A stretch of DNA of 64,000 bases from Pseudonocardia alaniniphila (GCF_022524485.1 NZ_JAKXMK010000041.1:40102-104101); one strand, 5' to 3'. Positions 35,455 to 44,760 are shown, counted from the first letter of the stretch. Program-made: numbers and translations. Notes: generated by a model from the sequence alone, not told the origin.

Positions 35455-36804
35455 CTACGTCTCCTCGATCGGGTCGTCGAAGAAGAGGTTGGTGACCATG
35501 TCCGCGGCTTCGTGGTGGAGCTCGGGGACGTCCTTGGTGTAGGTGTCAAGGGTGAAGGCGACTGTGGCGTGACCTAGTCGCTTGCTGACGATCTTCGGGT
35601 TGACGCCGGCGCGAAGCGACATCGTGGCGTGCGTGTGACGCACTTGGTGGAGTGTGACGGGCGGAAGGCTGGCGCGGTCGACGAGCCGGCTGAACTGTTC
35701 GGTGATCGTGTCGGGGTGGATGGGGCGACCGTCGGGCCAGCAGAAGAGCAGGCCGTGGTCGGAGTAGTCGCGGCCGAACGAGTGCTTCTCGTCCCCGAGC
35801 TTCTTGACGTGGGCGGTGAGGGCGGTCGTGGTGCGGCGGTCGAGGGCGAGGCTTCGCCGGGACCGTTCGCTCTTGCCATCGGATGGTTGGGCCTTGCCGG
35901 CTGCTACGACTCGTGTGTGCCAGACGGTCATTGCTCGCGCGTCCAGATCAAGGTGGGCGAGCTGTGCGCCGGCTGCTTCTGATCGGCGGATGCCGGTGGT
36001 GGCGAACATCAGCCACATCGCGTACAGGCGGTCGCCGGCCGCGGTCGCGAGGAACTGCTTGAGCTGTTGCGGGGTCCATACCGAGTGGCCCTTGCGGTCG
36101 CGCCGTACGCGGACTGCGTGCTCGACGGGGTTGGTGCTGACGTACTTCCAGCGGACCGCGTCCGCGAAAGCTCGGTTCAGCATGATGTGGACGCTCTGGA
36201 CACTGCGCGGCTCCAGGCCGCCGGTAATGGCGCGCGGTACGCGTCCCGCACGGTAGCGCTGCAGCGCACGTACTCCGGCGGAGTAGCTGAGCCCGGCCGC
36301 CGTGGCGATCTGGCGGGCAGCGGGCTCAGCGCCGCGGGCGATGCCCTTTCGCCACTCCTCGTACATGATTTGGTTCGTGTTGTCGGACCGCCTGCCGTGC
36401 TGAAGGAGGTGGGAGTAGAGGCGGTTGATTGTTTCGACCGTGATGTCCTGCAGTTTGCGATCTCCAATTATCGGTATGACGTAGTACTGGGCGTAGCTGG
36501 TGTAGTTGCTGTGCGTGGTCGGCTTGAGGGCGGTTTTCATTGCGGCGAGCCACTCGTCGAAGAACTCACGGACAGTTCGTGGGGCGTTCTTGACGTAGGT
36601 GTGTGTGCGGAGTTCTGTGTTTGCTTCGACGAGCGCGTCCCACGCGGCGTTCTCGGTAAGGAAGCCACTGCGTGAGTCCCGTCGTCGCTTGCCGGTGAGG
36701 GGGTCGGCTCCGAGGTCGATCAGGTAGGCCCACTTGGCGCCACGTTGGTAGACGGTTCCTGCGATCCCTCGCCTGCTTCGCTTACGACCACGACTGGCCG
36801 TCAC
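35455..36804 (-). CDS. int: tyrosine recombinase (integrase) of element C
   Basis: A 449-residue integrase with N-terminal AP2-like DNA-binding region (GTVYQRGAKWAYLIDLGADPLTGKR), core-binding domain, and catalytic Arg in ATTGIRRSEA, His-x-x-Arg in LHQVRHTHA, His in LGHATVAF and Tyr in DTYTK. Start taken as GTG 36804 (VTASRGRK); the frame is open 49 codons further upstream into xis. It is unlike the element A integrase in sequence although it appears to use the same tRNA site. Confidence 0.88.
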   Translation of the reverse strand: MTASRGRKRSRRGIAGTVYQRGAKWAYLIDLGADPLTGKRRRDSRSGFLTENAAWDALVEANTELRTHTYVKNAPRTVREFFDEWLAAMKTALKPTTHSNYTSYAQYYVIPIIGDRKLQDITVETINRLYSHLLQHGRRSDNTNQIMYEEWRKGIARGAEPAARQIATAAGLSYSAGVRALQRYRAGRVPRAITGGLEPRSVQSVHIMLNRAFADAVRWKYVSTNPVEHAVRVRRDRKGHSVWTPQQLKQFLATAAGDRLYAMWLMFATTGIRRSEAAGAQLAHLDLDARAMTVWHTRVVAAGKAQPSDGKSERSRRSLALDRRTTTALTAHVKKLGDEKHSFGRDYSDHGLLFCWPDGRPIHPDTITEQFSRLVDRASLPPVTLHQVRHTHATMSLRAGVNPKIVSKRLGHATVAFTLDTYTKDVPELHHEAADMVTNLFFDDPIEET

Positions 36805-36826
36805 GGCAGGGCCCACGCGGCGGTCG

Positions 36827-37009
36827 TCATGTGGGCTCCTCGACGAGCTTGCGCAGGCGATCCCGGACGACGTAGATGCGTCCGCCGAGCCTCTTGATCG
36901 GAAGGTGTCCTTGCTCCGCGTAGCGATAGGCCGAAGCTCTGCTGATGCCAAGCACTTCCGCTGCCTTCCTCACGCTGATCAGGACCGGCAGCCCATCGAG
37001 GTCGGTCAT
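36827..37009 (-). CDS. xis: excisionase-like HTH protein
   Basis: A 60-residue protein from ATG 37009 (MTDLDGLPVLISV). VRKAAEVLGISRASAYRYAEQGHLPIKRLGGRIYVVRDRL is the helix-turn-helix plus wing of Xis/AlpA-type proteins. It ends 22 bp before the integrase start, so both are co-transcribed. Confidence 0.85.
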   Translation of the reverse strand: MTDLDGLPVLISVRKAAEVLGISRASAYRYAEQGHLPIKRLGGRIYVVRDRLRKLVEEPT

Positions 37010-37359
37010 TGTTCCTCGTCTCGTCTCGTCGCGTTCGCGTCCTCGTGTGAAGGACGAGACTGAGCTTGGCAACTCGGATGACGTTGTCTGTGGTTCTCGC
37101 ATGGTTGGCATCGTGGTCAGGCGCATACGAGGTGGTGCTGCTGGCTGTGACCTAACCAATTCGCTCGACGCGATTGGCATCCTCGGTGCAGGTCGCGAGA
37201 CGTGCCTCCGTGTCATTTTGATTCGCACGTGGTGATTATTGTGCAGCTATCTTGTCGGCACTTGGTTCAAGTCGAAACTGTGGATAACTTTGGCTACGTG
37301 TCTACAGAGTTGTTCGGAACCTACAAGGACGCGGTCGCTGTGTGGTCTGTCGTGGTTGG
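37010..37359. other. upstream region of xis, no gene seen
   Basis: AT-richer than its surroundings in places; likely holds the xis-int promoter. No supported gene. Confidence 0.4.
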
Positions 37360-37462
37360 CGATCGCGTCGGACCTGGCAGACAACGCCGAGGTCTTCGAT
37401 CAGCTAGGCCTGCGTCTGGCCTATCGGCGCGCGGGCAGATCGATCGGGCTGAAGCAGCTCTG
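37360..37462 (+). pseudogene. possible serine-recombinase C-terminal remnant
   Basis: The frame ending at 37462 reads DLADNAEVFDQLGLRLAYRRAGRSIGLKQL, resembling the extreme C-terminus of large serine recombinases, which often end in a 'LGL.LTY' strand. Nothing upstream matches, so this is a weak call. Confidence 0.25.
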
Positions 37463-37968
37463 AGCATCGTGGGGCAAGATCGTGTCTGAGTGGGGCTCGC
37501 CCTTGTCCCACGTCGTTCGGCTCGGCGAGGATCTATCGCCCAGGCCACGGAACTGGCCCCCCCATCCGGATCGCCTGCGGATCCGCGACGCGAGCGATCG
37601 AGCAATGCCAAGGGTCCGTGCGTGTGTGGTGGCGCGGCGGACTCGGCGTCGAGGACTCTGCACTCATCCACAACCTGCGAGTCGGCGCAGGCGAGATGGT
37701 CATCGATGGCGTCGCCGGCCTGTCGCTGCTGGGCGCGGCGAGGATGCCATGCGCAGAGTGGTGTACGCCTCCTCATGTCGGGGAAGGATCACGGCGCTAG
37801 ACGGTAGATTTTTGGAGATCTAGGCCAGTCCCGGCTGCCCTAGAACCACCCGATCAGCGTTGATCGCGCAAGGGTGGCCCGGGCGATCTCGTGTCCCCGG
37901 TCTGCGGCATGTACGTGTCCCCGGTCTGCGGCTGTAACCGCGCGCTGTGTCAAACCGATCACTTCAGC
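37463..37968. other. non-coding region with IS-end-like tandem repeat
   Basis: No supported gene. GTGTCCCCGGTCTGCGGC occurs twice, at 37891-37908 and 37915-37932 (24-bp period). Multiple short terminal repeats of this type are found at the ends of IS21-like elements, so this may be a residual IS end. Confidence 0.4.
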
Positions 37969-39486
37969 GTGACGTGGCCTGGCCAGTACCCCGACCCGCC
38001 GACCCAGCCCTTGGCCACGGTGGCGAATGCGAGTCCTCATCCGGGGCTGCCCGCGCCGCGTCATGCTGCCGCCCCACCCGCCGTCCCCGGCTGGCCGGAT
38101 GCCCCCGGCCGTCAGGCCACCCTCACGCAAGCCGCACCCGGATACCACCCAACGCCCGCACCGCCTGCTCCAGCCGCGTGGGCTCATAGACACGCTGCCG
38201 CGCCGTTGCCGACCGCCCCCACGCCGCCTCCTGCGCCGACCAGAGGGCGCAGCAGACTGTTCGGAGGCCGGAAGCGCCAGGACCTCGAGACGGAGAACGC
38301 GCAGCTGCGCACGGAGCTGGACCGGCTGCGCGGGATGACCGGTGCGCAGATCGCCGCCCAGGTCGAGCACTCACGACAGCAGCTCGCCGCGGTGGCCGCT
38401 CGAATCGCCGAGGCAGAGCAAGCACTCCATCAACGGCGCGCAGAACTTGACCGTGTGAGCAGGCAGGTCGTCGAGACGAACGAGACCGCTTTGCTTCAGG
38501 AGAGCGGCGTCTATGAATATCGGCACCGCCTTGACGACGCGGTGGCCTACAAGAACAACCTCGACCACATCAAGCAGACCACACGCGCGATGGTGCGCGA
38601 CGGCACCGCGGTCCTGTCTACGACGGAGTGGTCGGTCAACGGGTCCAAGAGCGAGGGCCGCAAGATGGTGCGCGACTTCTCCAAGCTGCTGCTGCGCGCG
38701 TACAACGCTGAGGCCGACAACTGCGTGCGCACTGTGAAGCCGCATAACCGAGCTGCCGTGATCGCTCGACTGGAGAAGACTCGAGAGACAATCGCTCGCC
38801 TCGGCCGGACGATGAACATCGAAATCGTCGAGCCGTACCACCGGGTCCGCGTTATGGAGATCGAGCTGACCACAGACCACGCCGCAAAGGTCGAGGAGGA
38901 GAAGGAGCAGATCCGGGCTCAGCGTGAGGCTCAGCGCGAGGAGGAGAAGGCCCGCCGTGAGTTCGAGCGGGAGAAGGCACGGCTGCTGAAGGAACGCGCC
39001 CACTTCGAGAACGCGCTCGCCAAGGTCCGGGAGCAGGGGGGCGACGTCGGGGAGCTGGAGGCGCAACTCGCCTCGGTCGACGAGGCGATCAACGGTGTCG
39101 AGGCACGCGAGGCGAACATCCGCGCGGGATTCGTCTACGTGATCTCGAACGTCGGGGCCTTTGGGCCAGGCGTCGTGAAGATCGGCCTCACGCGGCGCCT
39201 CGACCCGGGTGACCGTATCCGTGAACTGGGGGATGCCTCGGTGCCGTTCAAGTTCGACACGCACGCGATCGTGTTCAGCGAGGACGCGGTCACGCTGGAG
39301 ACCCGGCTGCACCAGGAGTTCGCCGAGCGGCGTGTCAACCAGGTCAACTTGCGGCGGGAGTTCTTCCGAGCCACGCCCGCCGAGGTGCGCGACGCACTCA
39401 CGCGGTTCGCCGGTCAGCACTTGCTGGAGTTCCAGGAGGTGCCGGAGGCTCTTGAGTGGCGCGCGAGCTGCGGAAAAGCAGCCTGA
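37969..39486 (+). CDS. DUF4041 coiled-coil protein with T5orf172 (GIY-YIG-like) domain
   Basis: A 505-residue protein (GTG 37969, chosen because the earlier GTG at 37891 lies in a repeat). Pro-rich N-terminus, coiled coil (QDLETENAQLRTELDRLRG and a long KEQIRAQREAQREEEKARR stretch), DUF4041 core (NGSKSEGRKMVRDFSKLLLRAYNAEADN), and C-terminal GFVYVISNVGAFGPGVVKIGLTRR...RIRELGDASVPFKFDTHA, the T5orf172/MUG113 nuclease-like domain. Typical of phage and plasmid accessory genes; a DNA-processing or defence role is possible. Confidence 0.85.
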   Translation: MTWPGQYPDPPTQPLATVANASPHPGLPAPRHAAAPPAVPGWPDAPGRQATLTQAAPGYHPTPAPPAPAAWAHRHAAAPLPTAPTPPPAPTRGRSRLFGGRKRQDLETENAQLRTELDRLRGMTGAQIAAQVEHSRQQLAAVAARIAEAEQALHQRRAELDRVSRQVVETNETALLQESGVYEYRHRLDDAVAYKNNLDHIKQTTRAMVRDGTAVLSTTEWSVNGSKSEGRKMVRDFSKLLLRAYNAEADNCVRTVKPHNRAAVIARLEKTRETIARLGRTMNIEIVEPYHRVRVMEIELTTDHAAKVEEEKEQIRAQREAQREEEKARREFEREKARLLKERAHFENALAKVREQGGDVGELEAQLASVDEAINGVEAREANIRAGFVYVISNVGAFGPGVVKIGLTRRLDPGDRIRELGDASVPFKFDTHAIVFSEDAVTLETRLHQEFAERRVNQVNLRREFFRATPAEVRDALTRFAGQHLLEFQEVPEALEWRASCGKAA

Positions 39487-39540
39487 CCCTGCTCTGGTGC
39501 ATGGCGCCCCCAGGCGACATTTCTCAGGTCGAGCTATCGG

Positions 39541-39577
39541 CGAGCTGGGCCGCGGCGGGTTCATCGGTGCGGTTCCG
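39541..39577 (+). repeat. dispersed GGGTTCATCGG repeat, copy 1
   Basis: GAGCTGGGCCGCGGCGGGTT continuing CATCGGTGC. The plus orientation can encode GELGRGGFIGA. Three further copies lie on the minus strand at 40085-40123, 42291-42330 and 43241-43284. Confidence 0.5.
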
Positions 39578-39597
39578 CGCGAGGACGAGCACCGGCG

Positions 39598-39780
39598 ATG
39601 GCGGTGGAGGTGGCGGCGTTCGTGGGGACGGCGGCCGAACAGCACGGCGCCTACTACGGCCGCGACGTGAGCGAGGTGATCGTGGAGGTCGAGAAGATCC
39701 AGCGTTTAGAGGCGGAGGACCTGCCGATCGTGCGTGCTCAGATCGATGCCCGCGTGGCTCACCTGTGGCCCGACGTCTGA
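39598..39780 (+). CDS. small hypothetical protein
   Basis: A 60-residue acidic helical protein (MAVEVAAFVGTAAEQHGAYYG ... RLEAEDLPIVRAQIDARVAHLWPDV). Coding-like and downstream of the DUF4041 gene, but with no clear ribosome-binding site. Its start is inside GC-rich sequence just after a repeat copy. Function unknown. Confidence 0.4.
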   Translation: MAVEVAAFVGTAAEQHGAYYGRDVSEVIVEVEKIQRLEAEDLPIVRAQIDARVAHLWPDV

Positions 39781-40296
39781 AAGTTGCGCTTGATCGGAAT
39801 ACCGGGATCTGCCTGCTTCGACCGCTTCGCCTGATAGCAGCGCGCACGCTCACGTCCCTAGCGAGCGACACGCTCACCGGCCCCGCTGGCCTACCGCAGC
39901 CACGAAGACGGCTCCGCGGTGGGGGTCCGTCGCCAAGTCATGCGCCCACCGGCCAACTCCGCCTTGGACATCGCGTCGATGAACTGTGGCGACTTTAGGC
40001 CTCGCGGCCTGCTGATCGTGACCGAGCTGCGCTGGGGCGGCCTTCCGGGTGGGTCCACGCAGGGTGGCATCGCCGCCCGGTTTCGTTGCCGATGAACCCG
40101 CGCTGACCCACGCCGGGTGAACCAGCTTCTCCGACAGGCACGCGACCCGCCGGTGCATCGCCCGCTGGTCCACGCCGTGCGGGCCAGCCGGAACCCCCGG
40201 CCGAACCAGGCGAGCGCTGCCAAGGGGGCGCGTCCCACACCGGGACACACCACCGCCGCAGCACAGCATCGGCGGCCAAGAGGCTAGGAGCCCGCT
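39781..40296. other. non-coding region with dispersed-repeat copy
   Basis: No supported gene. Contains copy 2 of the GGGTTCATCGG repeat (40085-40123). Confidence 0.4.
40085..40123 (-). repeat. dispersed GGGTTCATCGG repeat, copy 2
   Basis: Minus strand reads CCGGCGTGGGTCAGCGCGGG then TTCATCGGCAAC; translation PGVGQRGFIGN. Confidence 0.5.
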
Positions 40297-41962
40297 ATGA
40301 CTGACCCACAGCTCGATCAGAACGAGATCAACGCAGATCCCACCGTCGAGCTCAACCCGAGCGACTCTGATTTCCAGCTTGGTGAACTTCTGGAGACTGA
40401 TCCACGCGAGCTGATCATCGGTCCGAACATCCGCGGGTCAGTTGTCCTGGATCAGGGATTTGTCCGGTCGGTTCGTGAGCGCGGGGTTCGAGAGCCGATC
40501 CATGTCCGCCGCCGGGCCGATGACGGGGCGCTCGTGGTGCGCAAAGGCAAGCGCCGCACCCTGGCCGCGGTCGAAGCCGGTCTCGACCGCGTGCGGGTCC
40601 TGATCGACCCGGACACCGACCCCGGCGAATACGACCGTAGGGGGCAGATCGAGCGGATCGTGGATCAGCTCGAGGAGAACTTGCACCGGGCGGGCAATCC
40701 GAGGCGGAGGAGGTGTCAGCCCACCAGCAGCTCCTCGACTTGGGCTTGACGGCCGGCCAGATCGCCCGCCGCACCCACACCCCGGTGAAGCGCGTCAAGG
40801 TCACCACCTCGGTCGCGCGCAGCGAACTCGCGGCGGCGGTGCTGAGCCGCTACGACATCCCGCTGGATCAGGTTGCGGTGATCGCCGAGTTCGATGACGG
40901 CAGCGAGAAGGGCGTTGAGGCGGTCAAGGCCCTGACCATCACCGCGCAGACCGAGCCGGCCCAGTTCGACCACGTCGCGCAGCGGTTGCGCGATCAGCGC
41001 GAGGAACAGCGCCTGGTCGCCGAGCGGTCGCTGAGCTCACCGCCGTCGGCGTCCGGGTCGTCACCGAAGCTGATGGGGCGTCGCCGATTAGTGGGCTGCG
41101 GCCTGGCGCGGAGGATGCCAGCGGCACCGAGCTAACCTCCGAGGCGCACCAGGCTTGCCCGGGCCAGGCCGTCTGTGTTGAGGTTCGCCGCGGCTGGGGT
41201 GCCCGTGAAGCCACGCTCACCACCACGGACATGTGCATTGACGCGGAAGCGAACGGACACGTTGCGCGCTGGGACAACACCTCGGCAACGCCTGCAGGCG
41301 CCGGTGGTCGTCCGGGTGGGCCGAGGAGCGAGGCGGAGAAGGCCGAACGCCGCCGGGTGATCGCGAACAACAAGGACTGGGACTCGGCCGCCACGGTCCG
41401 GCGTGATTGGCTGCGGACCACGTTTCTGGCCCGCAAGACGGCTCCGAAGGATGCGGTCCAGTTCATCGCGGCCACGCTCGGTCGGGGCAGCCACGACGTG
41501 CGCAGGGCCATGGAGTCCGGCCACTCCACCGCCCGGCAGCTGTTGGCCATGGACGCCGTGGTTGACCACGGATCGACCAACCCCATCGCGACTGCCGGGG
41601 AGACGGCGACTCCGGCCAGGGCGACCATGCTGGCGCTGGCGATCTTGCTTGGTGCCGGCGAGCAGGGCACCGGGCGGCACAGCTGGCGCACTCCCAGCAG
41701 CGAGACCCGCGCCTACTTCGCCGCGTTGCAGCGGTGGGGCTACCCGCTGTCCCCGGTCGAGCAGCTCGTGCTCAGCCCGGACACCTCCACGACCGAGGCG
41801 GAGCAGGCGGGCGGTGGCGTTGGCGGCGAGAACCATAACGAGACCGATGACGAGGCCAACCCTATGCATGCGACGGGCCAGGAGGTCGTCGAGGACACCG
41901 GGGCCATCGATCAGAACGCCGACGAGGACACGGTCAGCGACAGTCATCAAGTAATTAGCTGA
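40297..41962 (+). pseudogene. ParB-like plasmid partition protein, two frameshifts
   Basis: Three consecutive frames make one ParB-like protein: frame 1 (40297 to ~40690) has the ParB N-domain (ELIIGPNIRGS, VRERGVREPIHVRRRADDG, KGKRRTLAAVEAGL); frame 2 (~40695 to ~41025) has the helix-turn-helix (DLGLTAGQIARRTHTPVKRV); frame 3 (to 41962) the C-terminal part (RKTAPKDAVQFIAATL...). Each junction is a single-base-type shift. Either the gene is dead or the assembly has two indel errors. It probably served maintenance of element C or a former plasmid. Confidence 0.7.
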
Positions 41963-42476
41963 ATGCCCGTCATCACTCGGTCGGTGAGGCCATTCCACGG
42001 TCTCACCGACCGTGTGCGGCGGCCCAGCTCGGCGGAGCGAGGGCAACGTCCGCGATGTCGCGAAGCCGACAGCCTTTAGCCCCTCATTTCGATTCGTGGT
42101 TTCCACGCGACCCAGGGCGCTGCGTCGGTATGAGTGACCGTTCTGATGACGAATCGTGTTCGGCCCCATGCCGCTGCAACGACGATGCCCGGTAGATCGG
42201 ATTCGTGGCGATCTTGGCTCACCGGCGGTCGTGGACGCCTGGGGCTCGGCGTCGCGGGGCTGCCCGGAGAACAGCACGCCGGGGGCGGGGCGGGCGCCGA
42301 CGAACCCGGCCCACACCATGCCGGTGAGACCGCACACAGGCACCGACCCGGTCGGAAGGAAGTCATTGCGATCCCACCGGCATGGGCGAGCTGGAACCGC
42401 CGCCGTCCCTGCGGGCCCCCGCCCCGCGCGCGCTGACCCGGGCTGCGTCACCGCGACGCCGAGCCCGGGAGGACCC
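41963..42476. other. non-coding region with dispersed-repeat copy
   Basis: No supported gene. Copy 3 of the repeat is at 42291-42330. Confidence 0.4.
42291..42330 (-). repeat. dispersed GGGTTCATCGG repeat, copy 3
   Basis: Minus strand reads CCGGCATGGTGTGGGCCGGG then TTCGTCGGCGCCCG; translation TGMVWAGFVGARPAPG. Similarity to copy 4 extends ~20 bp further into the flank. Confidence 0.5.
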
Positions 42477-42599
42477 ATGCCACCCACCCCGCAGAGCACC
42501 CACCAGACCTGGACCGACGACTCGCGCATCGACTGGCGCGAGTGCACCGATCGCGACGTCCGTGTGGAGGCGATCGCCGCGGATCTGTCCGGCGTGTAG
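42477..42599 (+). CDS. 40-residue hypothetical protein
   Basis: ATG 42477 follows GGGAGGA by 4-5 bases. The peptide MPPTPQSTHQTWTDDSRIDWREC continues to ISADLSG-like VEAIAADLSGV and stops at 42599, 28 bp before the next gene. Coding-like, same direction and spacing as an operon partner. Family unknown. Confidence 0.4.
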   Translation: MPPTPQSTHQTWTDDSRIDWRECTDRDVRVEAIAADLSGV

Positions 42600-42626
42600 G
42601 CCGAGGTGCCGGAAAGGAGCGCGGTG

Positions 42627-43037
42627 GTGATGGGCCGGCACCACATCACCGTCGAGGACGAGGCCCGTAGCTGGATCCTGCCCCACGGCGTCAGTGCGAA
42701 TATCCCGCTGCGCGGGAGTCACGGGATGTTCGGCGCCCACAACGTCGCGCGTGGGTTGCTCGTCGAGATCTGTCGTCACACCGGTGCGGTGCCGCTGTGC
42801 CTGCACTACCACGAGGCCGCGCACCGCCGCGGGACGCTCACCATCGTCACCGCCCTGGCCTGGGGCAACGACCGGTTCCTGCTGGTGACCACCCGCACCT
42901 TCACCGACTGGCGCAAAACCGGCGACGACCGCTGGAGCATCTGCATCAACGGCCACGACCTCCCCGACGAGGACCGGCACGTGGTCCCCTCGGTGCCGCT
43001 TCAGGCGGCCATCGTTGATCGCTGGCTCAACCCGTAA
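42627..43037 (+). CDS. hypothetical protein of plasmid/ICE type
   Basis: A ~136-residue protein; GTG 42627 or ATG 42630 both fit the AAGGAG at 42613-42619. Sequence features: HHITVEDEARSWILPHGV, IPLRGSHGMFGAHNVARGLLVEICR, GNDRFLLVTTRTFTDWRKTGDDRWSICI. Looks like a globular alpha/beta protein of unknown function found near partition genes of actinobacterial plasmids. Confidence 0.55.
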   Translation: MMGRHHITVEDEARSWILPHGVSANIPLRGSHGMFGAHNVARGLLVEICRHTGAVPLCLHYHEAAHRRGTLTIVTALAWGNDRFLLVTTRTFTDWRKTGDDRWSICINGHDLPDEDRHVVPSVPLQAAIVDRWLNP

Positions 43038-43339
43038 AACCACCACCCGCTGGCGCGGGCTCCACCGCGAGCCCGCGCCGGCGCGCAAGCACACAACGCT
43101 AACGGGGGCGCGTGCAGCTCCGGGTGTCGTCCCAAGAAGCTACTCCCGCCCGGCCAGCCTGCCGGGCTGATCGCGCCCATCGTCGTTGCCAGGTGTTGGT
43201 GTCTGTTGATGACGCCCGAAGGTCAGCACAGCCCGGGTGGGGCGAGCGCCGATGAACCCGCCCCGGCCCATCCCGGGAGGGGCCTGCGCGCGAGTCTCTG
43301 CGTGATCCCGCCAAGGAACTCGTAGAGAGGCGCGACGCG
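43038..43339. other. non-coding region with dispersed-repeat copy
   Basis: No supported gene. Copy 4 of the repeat is at 43241-43284. Confidence 0.4.
43241..43284 (-). repeat. dispersed GGGTTCATCGG repeat, copy 4
   Basis: Minus strand reads CCCGGGATGGGCCGGGGCGG then GTTCATCGGCGCTCG; translation PGMGRGGFIGARPTRA. Confidence 0.5.
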
Positions 43340-43411
43340 ATGGCAGCTCTGGACCAGTCTGCCCTGCTCGACGTCCTCGGCGTGCTGAACGCCGCCGATG
43401 TCAGTGATCGT
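43340..43411 (+). pseudogene. IS256-type transposase N-terminal remnant
   Basis: MAALDQSALLDVLGVLNAADVSDR resembles the start of mutator-family transposases. The similarity ends after ~24 residues. The C-terminal remnant at 34.8 kb is from the same family but not contiguous. Confidence 0.35.
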
Positions 43412-43548
43412 GCCCGTCCAGCCCGTCCGCGGTACACGGTGGCTTCACTTGATGCGCGCCCCGATGCCCAGGCTCGTTGGCTACCCCTTGTGAAGGCGGG
43501 GCGGCCGGAGAGAGCGGGTTGGCCATACGCTTCTGCCGGTGAGGACGT

Positions 43549-44445
43549 TTGCCCGATGGGTCGTCCGGACAGATGTCTCTCATGTTCGATGACTTCACGG
43601 ACGAGCGGATTGACGTCGGGGAGGTGGAACTTCGAGTTTGGCATGCCGGGCAAGGCCGTCCCGTTCTCCTCATCCACGGACATCCGCGTACCGGGTCGAC
43701 GTGGCACTGGGTCGCGCCGCAGCTGGTGGAACGTGGGTTCACCGTCGTTTGTCCGGACATGCGTGGCTACGGCCAGTCCGGGAAGGTGCGCATCCTCCCC
43801 GACCACTCCCAGCAGTCGAAGCGAGCCGTGGCAGCGGACCTGGTTCGGCTGATGAACGCCCTGGGCCACCGGACGTTTGCCACCGTCGGACATGACCGCG
43901 GCTCCTACGTCGCGCTACGCCTGGCATTGGACTATCCCGACGCGGTCAGCCACCTGGTCGTTCTCGACGGTGTGCCCATCAGTGAGGCCCTCGCCCGGTG
44001 CGATGCCAAGTTCGCCCGCGATTGGTACCACTGGTTCTTTTTCGCTCAGCCCGACTTGCCGGAGCGGGTGATCACCGCCGATCCCGACGCCTGGTACGCA
44101 AGCAAAGCGCGGCCCGAAAGCATGGGAGCCGAGAACTATCAGGAGTTCCGGCAGGCTATCCACGATGCGGCCACCGTGCGGGCGATGCTGGAGGATTACC
44201 GCGCCGGCCTCGGAGTCGACCGGGAGCATGAGGAAGCCGACCAGCGCGCCGGTCGCACCGTGGGCTGCCCGACGCTCTGCCTCTGGTCGACCCGGGACGA
44301 CATGGAGAGCCTCTACGGTGATCCGCTCGCCGTCTGGCGGGCGTGGGCCGACGATCTCCGTGGCCGCCCGATCGAGTCCGGACACCACGTCGCGGAGGAG
44401 AACCCCGACGACCTGACCGCAGCGCTGCACCACTTTCTCGCCTGA
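43549..44445 (+). CDS. haloacetate (fluoroacetate) dehalogenase-like alpha/beta hydrolase
   Basis: A 298-residue hydrolase. Key pieces match fluoroacetate dehalogenases: oxyanion-side HGHPRTGSTWHW, CPDMRGYGQSG, nucleophile Asp followed by Arg in VGHDRGSYVALRLAL, halide-site HWFFFAQP, and the catalytic His in ESGHHVAEENP. The nucleophile is Asp, not Ser, consistent with C-halogen cleavage. Start: ATG 43549 with a weak GAGGA site, or ATG 43573. It is an intact gene among remnants and likely mobile cargo. Confidence 0.75.
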   Translation: MPDGSSGQMSLMFDDFTDERIDVGEVELRVWHAGQGRPVLLIHGHPRTGSTWHWVAPQLVERGFTVVCPDMRGYGQSGKVRILPDHSQQSKRAVAADLVRLMNALGHRTFATVGHDRGSYVALRLALDYPDAVSHLVVLDGVPISEALARCDAKFARDWYHWFFFAQPDLPERVITADPDAWYASKARPESMGAENYQEFRQAIHDAATVRAMLEDYRAGLGVDREHEEADQRAGRTVGCPTLCLWSTRDDMESLYGDPLAVWRAWADDLRGRPIESGHHVAEENPDDLTAALHHFLA

Positions 44446-44494
44446 CTGTCCCGCGCCGCCTATTGTCGGCTCGTGCCGCTGACCGGCCATTCAC

Positions 44495-44760
44495 GGGGCG
44501 GGCGACATCGAGCGCATGGGCGACCTGGCGCTGCACGTGGCGCAGGCGGCACGCCGCCGCCATCGCCTCCCGGTGCTTCCTGCGGAAGTCGCACCGTACT
44601 TCGCGGAGATGGGGCGCGTCGGGGTTGCGCTGGCGCTGAAGGCAGGCGACGTGATCCGCAGCCGCGATCTGGGCGCCGCCGCGTAGTTGGAGACCGACGA
44701 AGACGCGATGGACGACCTGCACCGGACATCTTCACGGTGCTGATGGACCGCCATGCAGGA
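44495..44760 (+). pseudogene. PhoU remnant
   Basis: The frame at 44501 reads GDIERMGDLALHVAQAARRR, EVAPYFAEMGRVGVALALKAGDVIRSRDLGAAA, then TAG (likely from a CAG codon), then LETDEDAMDDLHR, and after a frame change IFTVLMD. This is the central part of PhoU, the phosphate-signalling protein, with both ends missing. Confidence 0.8.

Noticed and set aside
37891..37968. Extra N-terminus of the DUF4041 protein starting at GTG 37891
   Set aside because: The segment is a tandem DNA repeat resembling an IS end, with no ribosome-binding site; a later GTG gives a natural start.
41132..42649. 505-residue minus-strand frame
   Set aside because: Opposite the ParB-like C-terminal segment and non-coding DNA; no domain seen. 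It does contain a translated copy of the dispersed repeat, which I report as DNA.
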